17,854 bases of DNA from CAYJRR01 sp964372275 [NCBI: uncultured bacterium] (lineage in GTDB: Bacteria > CAYJRR01), in NCBI GenBank assembly GCA_964372275.1, contig CAYJRR010000094.1:1-17854 (forward strand). Reading direction: 5' to 3'. A program made the translations under genes and the position numbers. The notes beneath the pieces are model-generated. The model did not search any database. It saw only the letters and a list, made by a program, of their open reading frames with translations, and was not told the origin of the DNA. This document shows positions 6,283 through 13,713 of this stretch, piece after piece (the stretch's first letter is position 1; the number at the start of each line of letters is the position of its first letter).

Positions 6283-6885
6283 ATGGGCGACACCACCGAC
6301 GCCGAGGAGAGCAGGGATCGCCTGATCCGGCTGTTGCGGCTCGCCTATTCGGGGGAGTTGGCGGCGGCGAACGCCTATCGCGGACACTGGCGTTCGGTGC
6401 GCGACCCCGACCAACGGGCACGCATCCGCCGCATCGAGGAGGAGGAGCGCGTGCACCGCCGCGACGTCGGGGAGTTCCTCGCGGCGCTTGGCAGCCCGCC
6501 GGACCGGCTTCGCGATCGGTGCATGGGGGCCCTCGGAACGGTGCTGGGCCTCCTCTGCCACGTCGGCGGTTGGTATCTCCCGATGTACGGAGCGGGCCGG
6601 CTCGAGACCCAGAACGTGCACGAGTACGACGACGCCGCGCGCTTCGCCGGCGAAGGGGGGCACCCGGAGATGGTCGAGCGGCTCCGCCAGATGGCCGATC
6701 TGGAGCAGGAGCACGAACGGTACTTCATGGATCTCGCACGCGCGCATCCACTCTGGCGAGTCCTTCGCTGGCAGCCGGCCGAACGGTCTTCCCTCCAGGC
6801 TCCACCGGGCCCTCCCGGCACCCCTCCGCCCGCGACGGCCGATGGCGCCTCGGCGGCCCTCGGGGTAGACTTCGCGGCCCGATGA
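6283..6885 (+). CDS. COQ7-like ferritin-fold diiron protein
   Basis: A 200-residue protein with a COQ7-type ligand set: Glu25 (YSGELAAANAYRGH), the Glu55/His58 pair (EEERVH), Glu108 (GRLETQN) and the Glu141/His144 pair (LEQEH). Between the second and third ligands is a hydrophobic Gly-rich stretch (GALGTVLGLLCHVGGWYLP, 82-100), where COQ7 has its membrane-associated segment. COQ7 hydroxylates demethoxyubiquinone using O2. Here the true substrate is unknown, but the divergent neighbour makes a polyprenyl chain, which supports a quinone-related role. The C-terminal ~40 residues are Pro/Ala-rich and look disordered. ATG 6283 is preferred over ATG 6244 because the family similarity begins shortly after it; its ribosome site is weak. 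The stop overlaps the next start (ATGA, 6882-6885). Confidence 0.75.
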   Translation: MGDTTDAEESRDRLIRLLRLAYSGELAAANAYRGHWRSVRDPDQRARIRRIEEEERVHRRDVGEFLAALGSPPDRLRDRCMGALGTVLGLLCHVGGWYLPMYGAGRLETQNVHEYDDAARFAGEGGHPEMVERLRQMADLEQEHERYFMDLARAHPLWRVLRWQPAERSSLQAPPGPPGTPPPATADGASAALGVDFAAR

Positions 6886-7301
6886 TCAAGGTCTGCCCCG
6901 ACTGCCGCGCCACCTGCATGGGGGGACGCCTCTGCAAGCGCTGCGGCGCGACGCTCACCGACGTCGCCGATCGGGACCGGCGCGAGGACGTGGCCGGAGT
7001 GGGGATCTCGATCCGCGCCCTCTACGCCGCGCGGGCGGCGATGGTCCTTTCCTGCTTCGGCTTCCTCGCCGGGTCCGCGTTCGGCCTGCTGCTGTTCCGG
7101 CGATCTTTCGGGGAGGAGGGGCTGGCGGTGGCCGCCTGGCGCCTCGCCGCGATCGGCGGATTCGCGCTCGTCTGGTGGGGGATGACCCGCGTCGGGCGGC
7201 TCCACTTCGACCGCACGCTCGCGTCCAATCGCGAGCGAACCGGGCTCACCGGCGCCGAGCACGACTTCTTCCCCGAAGGCGAGCACGACCTCTCGACTTG
7301 A
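6882..7301 (+). CDS. Zinc-ribbon protein with two membrane segments
   Basis: A 139-residue protein with no family I can name. It opens with a small zinc-ribbon pattern, C5xxC8 and C18xxC21 (CPDC then CKRC). A short charged linker follows, then two predicted membrane helices at about 49-72 and 82-102. The C-terminal tail is soluble and charged (residues 103-139), with EHDFFPEGEHD near the end. Start ATG 6882 overlaps the stop of the COQ7-like gene as ATGA, so the two proteins are probably made together and may act at the same membrane. The next gene starts 9 bp after its stop. Confidence 0.75.
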   Translation: MIKVCPDCRATCMGGRLCKRCGATLTDVADRDRREDVAGVGISIRALYAARAAMVLSCFGFLAGSAFGLLLFRRSFGEEGLAVAAWRLAAIGGFALVWWGMTRVGRLHFDRTLASNRERTGLTGAEHDFFPEGEHDLST

Positions 7302-7310
7302 GCTGCGTCG

Positions 7311-8846
7311 ATGGAGCCCAGGCCCGCTCGATCCGCCGCCGCGCTCGTCCTCCACCGGCGGCCCGCCGGCGGTTCCCGCCCGCAACTCTACTGGGTACGT
7401 CGTGGTGACGCCGTCCCGTTCATGGCGGGTTTCCACGCCTTCCCCGGAGGCGCCGCCGACCGGGCGGACGCGGAGATCGCCGCCGGCAATGGCGAACCGG
7501 GCGCCGCCGGCTCGGACCACCGCGACACCGATCCGTCTCGCGTGACGGCGCTCCGCGAGTGCTTCGAAGAGACCGGCGTCCTGTTCGCCCGCAATGCCGG
7601 CCGGATCGGCGCCGACCTCCGGCGAGAATGGCGGCGGCGCCTTCTGCTGCGCCGCGGCGCCCCGGGTTCGGCGAGCTTCGCCGACTTCGTCCGCGAGACC
7701 GGGATGTCGCCGGATCCGTCGCCGCTGATCGACGCCGGCCACTGGATCACCCCACCCTTCGCGCCGATCCGATTCGACACCCGCTACTTCCTCGCGGAGG
7801 TCCCCCCTGGCGAGACGCCGGAGGTGATCCCCGGCGAGCTGGCGGAAGGGGGCTGGATCGCCCCCGCCGACGCGCTGGCCGAGTGGGAGCGCGGACGGGC
7901 GCTGGTCGCCCCGCCGGTCCTCCACCTGCTCCGCGTCGCCGCCGCGATCGACGACCCCTCGCGCTGGCCGGAGGCCGCCCGCGGAATCCCCGAGGCGCGC
8001 GGCGGCGAGGTGACCCGCATCGAGATGCGGCACGGCACGCTGCTCGTCCCGCTCCGCACGCCGACGCTTCCACCCGCGACCCACACCAACTGCTACGTCG
8101 TCGGCGGCGCGCGCCCGGTGGTGATCGATCCCGGCGCCTCCGACCCGGCCGAGGCCCGCGCCCTCGACGACCTTCTGGCGGCGCTGACCCGAGAAGGTAG
8201 GCGCCCATCGCGGATCGCCGTCACCCACCATCACCACGACCACGTCGGAGGCGTGGAGGCGTTGCGCGCGCGTCTGGGGATCCCGGTTTGCGCCCACCCG
8301 GAGACCCGGGACCGGCTCGCAGGCGCCGTGACGGTCGACGAGTGCCTGTCGGACGGCGCGACGCTCGACACCGGTGCTGCGCCACTCCGCGCCGTCCACA
8401 CCCCCGGCCACGCGCGCGGCCACCTCGCCTTCGTCGAGGAGTCGACGCGCTCGCTCTTCTCGGGCGATCTCATCCTGGGAATGGGGACGACGGTGATCGA
8501 TCCACCCGACGGCGACATGGCCGACTACGTCGCCTCCCTCGATCGGCTGGCCGGCATGGAGCTCCGCGCCCTGTTCCCGGGACACGGTCCGGTCCTGGCG
8601 GAAAGCAGCCCGAAGATCCGCGAATACCGCGCCCACCGCGACGAGCGCGAACGGCAAGTCCAGGAGGCGCTCGCGGCCGGCTGCGCCACGCCGGAGGCGA
8701 TCGTCCAGCGGGTCTACGCCGACGTCCCGGCCCTCCTCCACCCCTTCGCCGCGCGCAGCGTGCTCGCGCACTTGGAATGGCTCGAAGCGAAAGGCCGGGC
8801 GCGCCGCGCGGCCGACGGCAGTTGGCAGCATCGTCCGGATCCGTGA
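7311..8846 (+). CDS. Nudix hydrolase / metallo-beta-lactamase fusion (NUDT19-like + LACTB2-like)
   Basis: A 511-residue, two-enzyme protein. Residues ~8-215 are a Nudix domain of the NUDT19/CoA-pyrophosphatase type: FPGG (44-47) and RECFEETG (82-89) are split by an insertion of about 35 residues, as in that subfamily. Residues ~235-430 are a metallo-beta-lactamase fold with THHHHDH (305-311), HTPGH (363-367), Asp386 in FSGDL and His425 in FPGHGP, the full two-metal ligand set. Residues ~435-505 match the small winged-helix tail of LACTB2-like hydrolases. Such hydrolases act on thioesters or RNA, so a CoA-thioester clean-up enzyme is one reading; the substrate is not visible. ATG 7311 has only a weak ribosome site but follows the previous stop by 9 bp, suggesting an operon with the COQ7-like gene. 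Confidence 0.88.
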   Translation: MEPRPARSAAALVLHRRPAGGSRPQLYWVRRGDAVPFMAGFHAFPGGAADRADAEIAAGNGEPGAAGSDHRDTDPSRVTALRECFEETGVLFARNAGRIGADLRREWRRRLLLRRGAPGSASFADFVRETGMSPDPSPLIDAGHWITPPFAPIRFDTRYFLAEVPPGETPEVIPGELAEGGWIAPADALAEWERGRALVAPPVLHLLRVAAAIDDPSRWPEAARGIPEARGGEVTRIEMRHGTLLVPLRTPTLPPATHTNCYVVGGARPVVIDPGASDPAEARALDDLLAALTREGRRPSRIAVTHHHHDHVGGVEALRARLGIPVCAHPETRDRLAGAVTVDECLSDGATLDTGAAPLRAVHTPGHARGHLAFVEESTRSLFSGDLILGMGTTVIDPPDGDMADYVASLDRLAGMELRALFPGHGPVLAESSPKIREYRAHRDERERQVQEALAAGCATPEAIVQRVYADVPALLHPFAARSVLAHLEWLEAKGRARRAADGSWQHRPDP

Positions 8847-8900
8847 AAGCCGGCAACCGCTTGCGCCGACAAAGGGGTACGGCTATGAGGGGGGCCACGC

Positions 8901-8929
8901 TTTACCCGAATCGACAGGGTCACTACAAT
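8901..8929 (+). promoter_or_regulatory. Sigma-70-like promoter of the ferredoxin pair
   Basis: TTTACC (8901-8906) and TACAAT (8924-8929) are separated by exactly 17 bp. The -10 box matches the consensus in five of six bases and the -35 in four. The start site would be near 8936, giving a leader of about 60 bases that ends in a strong GGAGGG (8984-8989) ahead of the ATG at 8999. Confidence 0.65.
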
Positions 8930-8998
8930 TCGTAGGTCGTTGAAGATTCGGGTGGTTCGCCGTGAACGATCGCTGGTCGCTTCGGAGGGATTCTTAAG

Positions 8999-9271
8999 AT
9001 GGCGTACGTCGTAGCCGAGCCCTGTATTGGGACGAAAGACAAGGCCTGTGTCGGCGTCTGTCCCGTCGACTGCTTCTACGAGGATGCCGAGCAGCTCTAC
9101 ATCCATCCCGACGAGTGCACCGACTGTGGTGCTTGCGAGCCGGAGTGCCCGGTCGAGGCGATCTTCATGGAGGACGACGTCCCCGACAAGTGGAAGAGCT
9201 ACATCGCGAAGAACGCCAAGTTCTTCGAGGGCAAGGAGGGCCTCACGCCCTGCAAGCCCAAGGAAGAGTAG
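8999..9271 (+). CDS. 7Fe-type ferredoxin, copy 1
   Basis: A 90-residue electron carrier with two iron-sulfur clusters. By comparison with FdxA-type 7Fe ferredoxins, Cys9, Cys17 and Cys50 would bind a [3Fe-4S] cluster, and Cys21, Cys40, Cys43 and Cys46 a [4Fe-4S] cluster. Thr12 stands where an eight-iron protein would have another ligand (CIGT). Cys25 is the extra cysteine typical of the family, and Cys85 in the tail is not a usual ligand. The tail after the cluster region ([19 protein letters not shown]) is shorter than in many FdxA proteins. It is first after a good promoter, has a strong ribosome site, and is followed 45 bp later by a close paralogue. The redox partner is unknown. Confidence 0.93.
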   Translation: MAYVVAEPCIGTKDKACVGVCPVDCFYEDAEQLYIHPDECTDCGACEPECPVEAIFMEDDVPDKWKSYIAKNAKFFEGKEGLTPCKPKEE

Positions 9272-9316
9272 TCGCCGCACGGCGCATCGAACAGACCAAC
9301 GGGAGGGGGTCTTTCA

Positions 9317-9586
9317 ATGGCGTACGTCGTCACGGAACCGTGCATCGGCACGAAGGACAATTCGTGCGTCGGCGTCTGTCCAGTCGACTGCTTCTACGAG
9401 GACGCCCAGCAGCTCTACATCCACCCGGACGAGTGCACCGACTGCGGGGCATGTGAGCCCGAGTGCCCGGTCGAGGCGATCTTCATGGCCGACTCGGTCC
9501 CGGACAAGTGGAAGAGCTACATCGCGAAGAACGCAAACTTCTTCAAGGGGAAGACCGGTCTGACTCCGGTCAAACCGAAAGAGTAG
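9317..9586 (+). CDS. 7Fe-type ferredoxin, copy 2
   Basis: An 89-residue paralogue of the ferredoxin just upstream. The two align without internal gaps and differ at 10 of 89 positions (6, 15, 16, 31, 58, 60, 74, 77, 80 and 85). All cluster cysteines are kept, but Cys85 of copy 1 is Val here. The changes make copy 2 less acidic near the C-terminus (for example Glu77 to Lys, Glu80 to Thr), which could alter partner choice. It has its own strong ribosome site (GGGAGGGGG at about 9301-9309), and I see no separate promoter in the 45-bp gap, so it is probably co-transcribed with copy 1. Confidence 0.93.
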   Translation: MAYVVTEPCIGTKDNSCVGVCPVDCFYEDAQQLYIHPDECTDCGACEPECPVEAIFMADSVPDKWKSYIAKNANFFKGKTGLTPVKPKE

Positions 9587-9616
9587 TCCTGTCCGCGACG
9601 CCGATCGGATCTACCC

Positions 9617-9651
9617 TCTCGGCAGGGGTCCGGGGAGTGTCCCCGCCGAGA
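9617..9651 (+). other. GC-rich hairpin between ferredoxin 2 and the lyase gene
   Basis: Arms CTCGGC (9618-9623) and GCCGAG (9645-9650) pair, extended inside by GGGG/CCCC and outside by one T-A pair, with one bulged A and a loop of about 12 bases. There is no T-tract after it, so it is not a standard intrinsic terminator. It may weaken read-through or stabilise the ferredoxin mRNA end. It ends 16 bp before the next ATG. Confidence 0.45.
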
Positions 9652-9667
9652 CCGAAGGGCTTTACCG

Positions 9668-11056
9668 ATGGCGACGCGAATCGAGACCGACTCGCTGGGG
9701 GCCGTGGAGGTTCCCGCGGAGTCCTACTACGGCGCGCAGACGGCGCGCGCGCTCACGAACTTTCCGATCAGCGGCTTCCGGATGCCGGCGGAGATGGTCC
9801 GTGCCTACGCGCGGATCAAACGAGCCGCCGCCGAAGTGAACGGCGCCCTCGGCGTCCTTCCGCAGGCGCTTGCCGAGGCGATCGCCTCGGCGGCCAAGGA
9901 GGTCGAAGAAGGGGGACTCGCCGACCAGTTCGTGGTCGACGTCTTCCAGGCCGGCGCCGGGACGTCGTTCCACATGAACGTCAACGAGGTGCTCGCCGCG
10001 CGCGCCGCGGAGCGCCTGGGACGCCATCGCGGCGATCGCGCCGCCGTCTCGCCGAACGACCACGTCAACGCCGGACAATCGACGAACGACACCTTTCCCA
10101 GCGCCATGCGACTGGCCTGCCTCGACGCGTGCGGACCGCTCGACGGCGCGATGCGGGAACTGGTCGCCGCGCTCGAACGGCGGCGGGCGGCGGCCGGCGA
10201 TGCTCCGAAGAGCGGCCGGACGCACCTGCAGGACGCGGTCCCGATGACGATCGCGCAGGAGATCGGCGGCTGGGCGACCGTGGCGGAGGACACGAGGCGG
10301 CGTGTCGCCGACGCGGCCCGGTCGCTGCTCGCGCTGCCGCTCGGGGGGACGGCGATCGGCACCGGGATCAACGCCGCGCGCGAGCTCGGACCCCGGACGG
10401 TGGCGCTCCTCGCCGAACGGACGGGCCACCCCCTCGTGCCCGCCGGCGATCGTTTCGCGCGGATCGCGTCGATGGCGGACTTCGCGCACCTCTCGGCGGC
10501 ACTGCGCGGTGCCGCCCTGGAGCTCGGAAAGATCGCCTCCGACCTGCGCCTGCTCGCCTCCGGTCCGTTCACCGGACTCGCCGAGGTGGAGCTTCCGGCG
10601 GTGCAGCCGGGAAGCTCGATCATGCCGGGCAAGGTGAACCCGTCGATGCCGGAGATGCTCAACCAGGTCTGCCTGCAGGTGGTCGGCTGCGATGCGGTCG
10701 TCTCGGCCGCGGCCGGCGCCGGGCAGCTGCAACTCAACGTGATGATGCCCGTCGCCGCCTGGAACCTGCTGCTCGCCATCCGGATCCTCGCCGCCGGCAC
10801 GGAGCGGTTCGCCTCGCGCTGCGTCGACGGGCTGCGCTTCGACCTCGCACGTGCGCGGCGTTACGCCGAGTCGACCGCCGGGCTCGCGACGGCGCTCAAC
10901 GTCCGGCTCGGCTACCTCGCCGCGGCCGAGGTCGCGAAGCAGGCGGTGCGCGACGGCCGGCCGGTGCTGGAGGTGGTGCGCGAGCGCAAGCTCCTCACGG
11001 AGGAGGAGATCGCGACGCTCCTCTCTCCCGACGGCCGCGGAGGGGCAAGCGGGTGA
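9668..11056 (+). CDS. aspA: Aspartase/fumarase-family lyase, most like aspartate ammonia-lyase
   Basis: A 462-residue member of the fumarase/aspartase superfamily, which forms fumarate by beta-elimination from aspartate or malate. Residues lining the active site are present: Thr139 in AGQSTNDTFP, Thr185-His186 in GRTHLQDAVPMT, and the signature loop GSSIMPGKVNP (315-325) with catalytic Ser316, Lys322 and Asn324. Several stretches fit aspartase better than fumarase: VPAESYYGAQT.RA..NFPISG at the N-terminus, MPEMLNQVCLQVVG after the loop, and AGQLQLNV. Class II fumarase remains possible because the families overlap. ATG 9668 has AAGGG about 9 bases upstream. The stop overlaps the GTG start of the next gene (GTGA), so a membrane lipoprotein is translated with it. 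Confidence 0.8.
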   Translation: MATRIETDSLGAVEVPAESYYGAQTARALTNFPISGFRMPAEMVRAYARIKRAAAEVNGALGVLPQALAEAIASAAKEVEEGGLADQFVVDVFQAGAGTSFHMNVNEVLAARAAERLGRHRGDRAAVSPNDHVNAGQSTNDTFPSAMRLACLDACGPLDGAMRELVAALERRRAAAGDAPKSGRTHLQDAVPMTIAQEIGGWATVAEDTRRRVADAARSLLALPLGGTAIGTGINAARELGPRTVALLAERTGHPLVPAGDRFARIASMADFAHLSAALRGAALELGKIASDLRLLASGPFTGLAEVELPAVQPGSSIMPGKVNPSMPEMLNQVCLQVVGCDAVVSAAAGAGQLQLNVMMPVAAWNLLLAIRILAAGTERFASRCVDGLRFDLARARRYAESTAGLATALNVRLGYLAAAEVAKQAVRDGRPVLEVVRERKLLTEEEIATLLSPDGRGGASG

Positions 11057-11829
11057 CGTCGCGGCTCGAAAGGTTTCTCGCGGCCGGAGCCGTGGCCACG
11101 CTCGCGATCGCGTGCGGCTCGCGCCTGCGCGTCGACACGAACCGAATGCGCACGGTGGAGAGCATTGCGGTCGTCACCTTCGTCGGAAACAGGGTCGTGC
11201 AGCCGCCGAGCCATCCCGGACAGATCGATCCTCCCCTTCCGTCCGATCCATCGCTCGCAACCTCGGAGAGGATCTTCGCCACGGGGATCCCGGAGTTCCT
11301 CGATGCGCTGCGGCGGACCGAGCGGTTCCGCGTCGTCGATCCGGCGACCGTCCTCGCGGCGGAGGCCTACCGTGCCTTTCCGTTCCTCTCCGGAACGAAC
11401 GCGTCGCAGGCGCAGCTGGCCGAGCACTGGCGGCTGGTGCAGCCGCAAGACGGAGAGAAGATCGCGGCGCTGCTCCGCGAGATCGACGCCGACGCCGCGC
11501 TGATCACCTTCTGGCGCTTCACGCTCGACTACGAGCTGCGCGGCGTCGGCGTCGAGTCCGCTTCGCCGCGGGCGCACCTGCGCGCGTGGCTCGTCGACCG
11601 GAGCGGAACGGTGGTCGCCGACGACGAGATCGACGTTCGCTCGGACCAACGGATCGCGCTCCACCAGCAGCGTTACGACGGCCGCAGTCTGCCGCCCCTC
11701 TACACCGACCCGATCGAGACCTGCGCCGTCCGTCTCGTGGCCGACCTCTCCAACGCGCGGGCCCAAGGTCGCGAGGCCGCCCCAACGGGAACTCCAGAAT
11801 CCACGCCGGACGCGGGCGCCGCTCCGTAA
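11053..11829 (+). CDS. Predicted lipoprotein of unknown function
   Basis: A 258-residue protein with a short signal sequence ending in LAIAC; Cys21 would be the lipidated residue. The mature part begins MRTVESIAVVTFVGN, then has a long helix-like segment and RFRVVDPATVLAAEAY. This opening resembles the beta-alpha-beta pattern of CsgG/LpoB-like outer-membrane lipoproteins, but the similarity is weak and I do not assign a family. The C-terminal ~25 residues are Pro/Ala/Thr-rich. GTG 11053 overlaps the preceding stop and has GGAGGGG about 8 bases upstream, which makes the start convincing. Coupling to an aspartase-like enzyme has no obvious functional reason. Confidence 0.78.
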   Translation: MTSRLERFLAAGAVATLAIACGSRLRVDTNRMRTVESIAVVTFVGNRVVQPPSHPGQIDPPLPSDPSLATSERIFATGIPEFLDALRRTERFRVVDPATVLAAEAYRAFPFLSGTNASQAQLAEHWRLVQPQDGEKIAALLREIDADAALITFWRFTLDYELRGVGVESASPRAHLRAWLVDRSGTVVADDEIDVRSDQRIALHQQRYDGRSLPPLYTDPIETCAVRLVADLSNARAQGREAAPTGTPESTPDAGAAP

Positions 11830-11846
11830 GTGCGCCTCCTGCAAGC

Positions 11847-11864
11847 TGAATGAATTGGCATTCA
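11847..11864. other. Small inverted repeat upstream of the secreted protein gene
   Basis: TGAATG (11847-11852) and CATTCA (11859-11864) are perfect 6-bp arms around AATTGG. It sits 17 bp after the lipoprotein stop and 53 bp before the next start. It could be a weak hairpin or a binding site. I see no convincing promoter boxes next to it. Confidence 0.3.
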
Positions 11865-11917
11865 TCGTGCGTGGGCTCGCGCACCGCGATGAACGCCTCG
11901 AATTCCCGGAGGTCGCC

Positions 11918-12373
11918 ATGAGCCCCCGCCTTTCCACCGCCGCTCTCGCCCCGCTCGCGCTGGCCGCCGTGGCTCTCACGGTCCCCACGTTCCCGGGCGC
12001 CGCCTCGGCGTGCGGCGGCGAGTCGGATCCCGACGCCTACGCCGCCTTCCGGGAGCCGGTCGAAGCGGCCCTGGAGTCGGCCCGTTTCGCGCGCATCCGC
12101 GTCGCGCTGGCCGAGCGCTTCGAAACCCTCCCCGAAACCGACGCCTGGAAGGAGGCGTTCGTGGCGAACCCGGACGCGCAGACCTGGGACCAGGTGAAGG
12201 AGGAGGTACTGGCGGAGATCGCCACCCTCAACTCGGAGTCGGACTTCGACACGGTCTACGAGCTTCCACCGAACACCGTCTTCTCGACCCACGTCTTCGG
12301 GCTTCCCTGCGAAGTGACGCTGACTCCGGGCGGGACGGTCGTGGACGTTCACGTCGAGCTCGACGAAGGATGA
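11918..12373 (+). CDS. Small secreted protein of unknown function
   Basis: A 151-residue protein with a clear signal peptide (hydrophobic core at about 8-27). Cleavage after AASA (28-31) would leave Cys32 as the first residue, so it could be a periplasmic protein or, less clearly, a lipoprotein. The only other cysteine is Cys131 in FGLPCEVTL, so a single disulfide is possible if Cys32 is not lipidated. The mature part is mainly helical and acidic (EPVEAALESARFARIRVALA), followed by a short beta-rich end. ATG 11918 is preferred over the upstream in-frame start because GGAGG lies at 11908-11912. I recognise no family. Confidence 0.75.
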   Translation: MSPRLSTAALAPLALAAVALTVPTFPGAASACGGESDPDAYAAFREPVEAALESARFARIRVALAERFETLPETDAWKEAFVANPDAQTWDQVKEEVLAEIATLNSESDFDTVYELPPNTVFSTHVFGLPCEVTLTPGGTVVDVHVELDEG

Positions 12374-12426
12374 CGGGCGGGCGGACCGGTCTTGCCGGGT
12401 CGGAGCGATCCCGCTAGAAGTCGCGC

Positions 12427-13710
12427 ATGCCGCAGATCCGGGATCCGATCCACGGGGCGATCGACCTGTCACAGGCCGAAGTGCACCTGGTCGACGCCCC
12501 GTTCTACCAGCGGCTGCGGAACGTCAAGCAGCTCGGCTTCACCGACCTCGCCTTTCCCGGCGGGACGCACACCCGCTACGCGCACTCGATCGGCGCGATG
12601 CACGTCGCGTCGCGCATCTTCGACAGCCTCGCCCGCGCGCGGGCGTTGCCGGAGGCCGATCGCCGGCGCTTCCGGCAGGCGCTGCGCGTCGCGGTGCTTT
12701 TCCACGACGTCGGCCACGCGCCGCTCTCGCACGCGTCGGAGACGATCATGCCCCCGCGCGCCGACCTCGCGCTCCCGGCGTGGACGGCCGGTCCCGGCGA
12801 CGAGGGACGGCGCGCGAACCACGAGGACTACACCCTCAAGATCCTCCTCGATTCCGAGATCACGGCGCTGATCGAGAAGGAGCTCGGCGGCGACGGGATC
12901 TCGCCGTCCGCGGTCGCCGGCCTGGTGGTCGGCCGCACACCCCCCGGCGGAGCGTCGGCGTTCGTATCCGACGGGCTCGACTGGACGCCCTTGCTGCGTC
13001 AGATCGTCTCCAGCGAGCTCGATGCCGACCGGATGGACTACCTGCAGCGCGATTCGTTCTACACCGGCGTCCACTACGGGAAGTTCGATCTCGACTGGCT
13101 GAGCTCGAACCTCTCGGTCGCCGAGCGCGGCGGCCAGGCGTTCCTGGCGCTGGCGAAGCGGGCGATCTTCGCCTTCGAGGACTTCCTCCTCTCCCGCTAC
13201 CACATGTTCCTGTCTGTCTACTACCACTACACGCCGATCTGCTTCGACCACATGCTCAAGAGCTACTACGTCGAAGCCGACGGCGAGTACGCCATTCCGT
13301 CCTCGATCGACGCCTACCGGAGCCACGATGACGTGCACCTCACCGCAACCCTGCGCGCGTCGAAGAATCGCTGGGCACAGGCGATCGTACGTCGCCGGCC
13401 GTGGAAGCTGGTGTTGGAGGTGAACGAGTTCGACCGCGGCTACGACCTCGACAAGACGCAAAGCGCCCTCGCGTCGGAGCGGATCGAAGCGTTCCGGACC
13501 GAGTCCAAAGGTGTCCTCTCCAAGTACTTCCAGCGAGCCGACGGTCCGAAGCTGTTCGTACACGACCCGGGTAGCGATCGGTTCACACCGATCGAGGAGT
13601 ACACGCCGCTCTACGAGCGATATTCCGGCAGCGTGCGCCTCACGCGCATCTACGTCGATCCCGACCGGGAGGAACGCGCGAGGGCCATCGTCCGGGGACG
13701 GAGTCCGTAG
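12427..13710 (+). CDS. HD-domain phosphohydrolase, dNTPase/SAMHD1-like
   Basis: A 427-residue HD-superfamily hydrolase. It opens with the family signature IRDPIHGAI and QRLRNVKQLGFTDLAFPGGTHTR. Metal-ligand residues are His53 (RYAHSIGAMHV), His93-Asp94 (LFHDVGHAPLSH) and Asp201 in ELDADRMDYLQRD, matching the H...HD...D set of SAMHD1 and bacterial dGTPases. The middle part (YTGVHYGKFDLDWL) is also typical. Members cleave deoxynucleoside triphosphates to nucleoside and triphosphate, which limits dNTP pools and sometimes phage replication. The substrate here is not visible in sequence. ATG 12427 has a weak AGAAG site. A short gene follows after 3 bp. A housekeeping dNTP-control role is the default reading. 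Confidence 0.9.
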   Translation: MPQIRDPIHGAIDLSQAEVHLVDAPFYQRLRNVKQLGFTDLAFPGGTHTRYAHSIGAMHVASRIFDSLARARALPEADRRRFRQALRVAVLFHDVGHAPLSHASETIMPPRADLALPAWTAGPGDEGRRANHEDYTLKILLDSEITALIEKELGGDGISPSAVAGLVVGRTPPGGASAFVSDGLDWTPLLRQIVSSELDADRMDYLQRDSFYTGVHYGKFDLDWLSSNLSVAERGGQAFLALAKRAIFAFEDFLLSRYHMFLSVYYHYTPICFDHMLKSYYVEADGEYAIPSSIDAYRSHDDVHLTATLRASKNRWAQAIVRRRPWKLVLEVNEFDRGYDLDKTQSALASERIEAFRTESKGVLSKYFQRADGPKLFVHDPGSDRFTPIEEYTPLYERYSGSVRLTRIYVDPDREERARAIVRGRSP

Positions 13711-13713
13711 CAC

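Noticed and set aside
8281-8518. A possible second gene start inside the metallo-beta-lactamase domain
   Set aside because: The Nudix and hydrolase parts are one uninterrupted frame, and the domain's first metal motif lies upstream of any internal start, so a separate product would be incomplete.
6375-8831. An 818-codon minus-strand open frame opposite the COQ7-like and Nudix-MBL genes
   Set aside because: The plus-strand frames hold clear enzyme motifs. This one shows only low-complexity Arg/Gly/Ala sequence and is an antisense shadow.
9463-11052. A plus-strand open frame running through ferredoxin 2 and the lyase gene into the lipoprotein frame
   Set aside because: Only the part from GTG 11053 is a gene. 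The rest is out-of-frame sequence under the ferredoxin and lyase.
12469-13713. A 414-codon minus-strand open frame opposite the HD hydrolase
   Set aside because: It mirrors the HD gene codons (Val/Arg/Glu-rich) with no recognisable motif, while the HD motifs on the plus strand are unmistakable.
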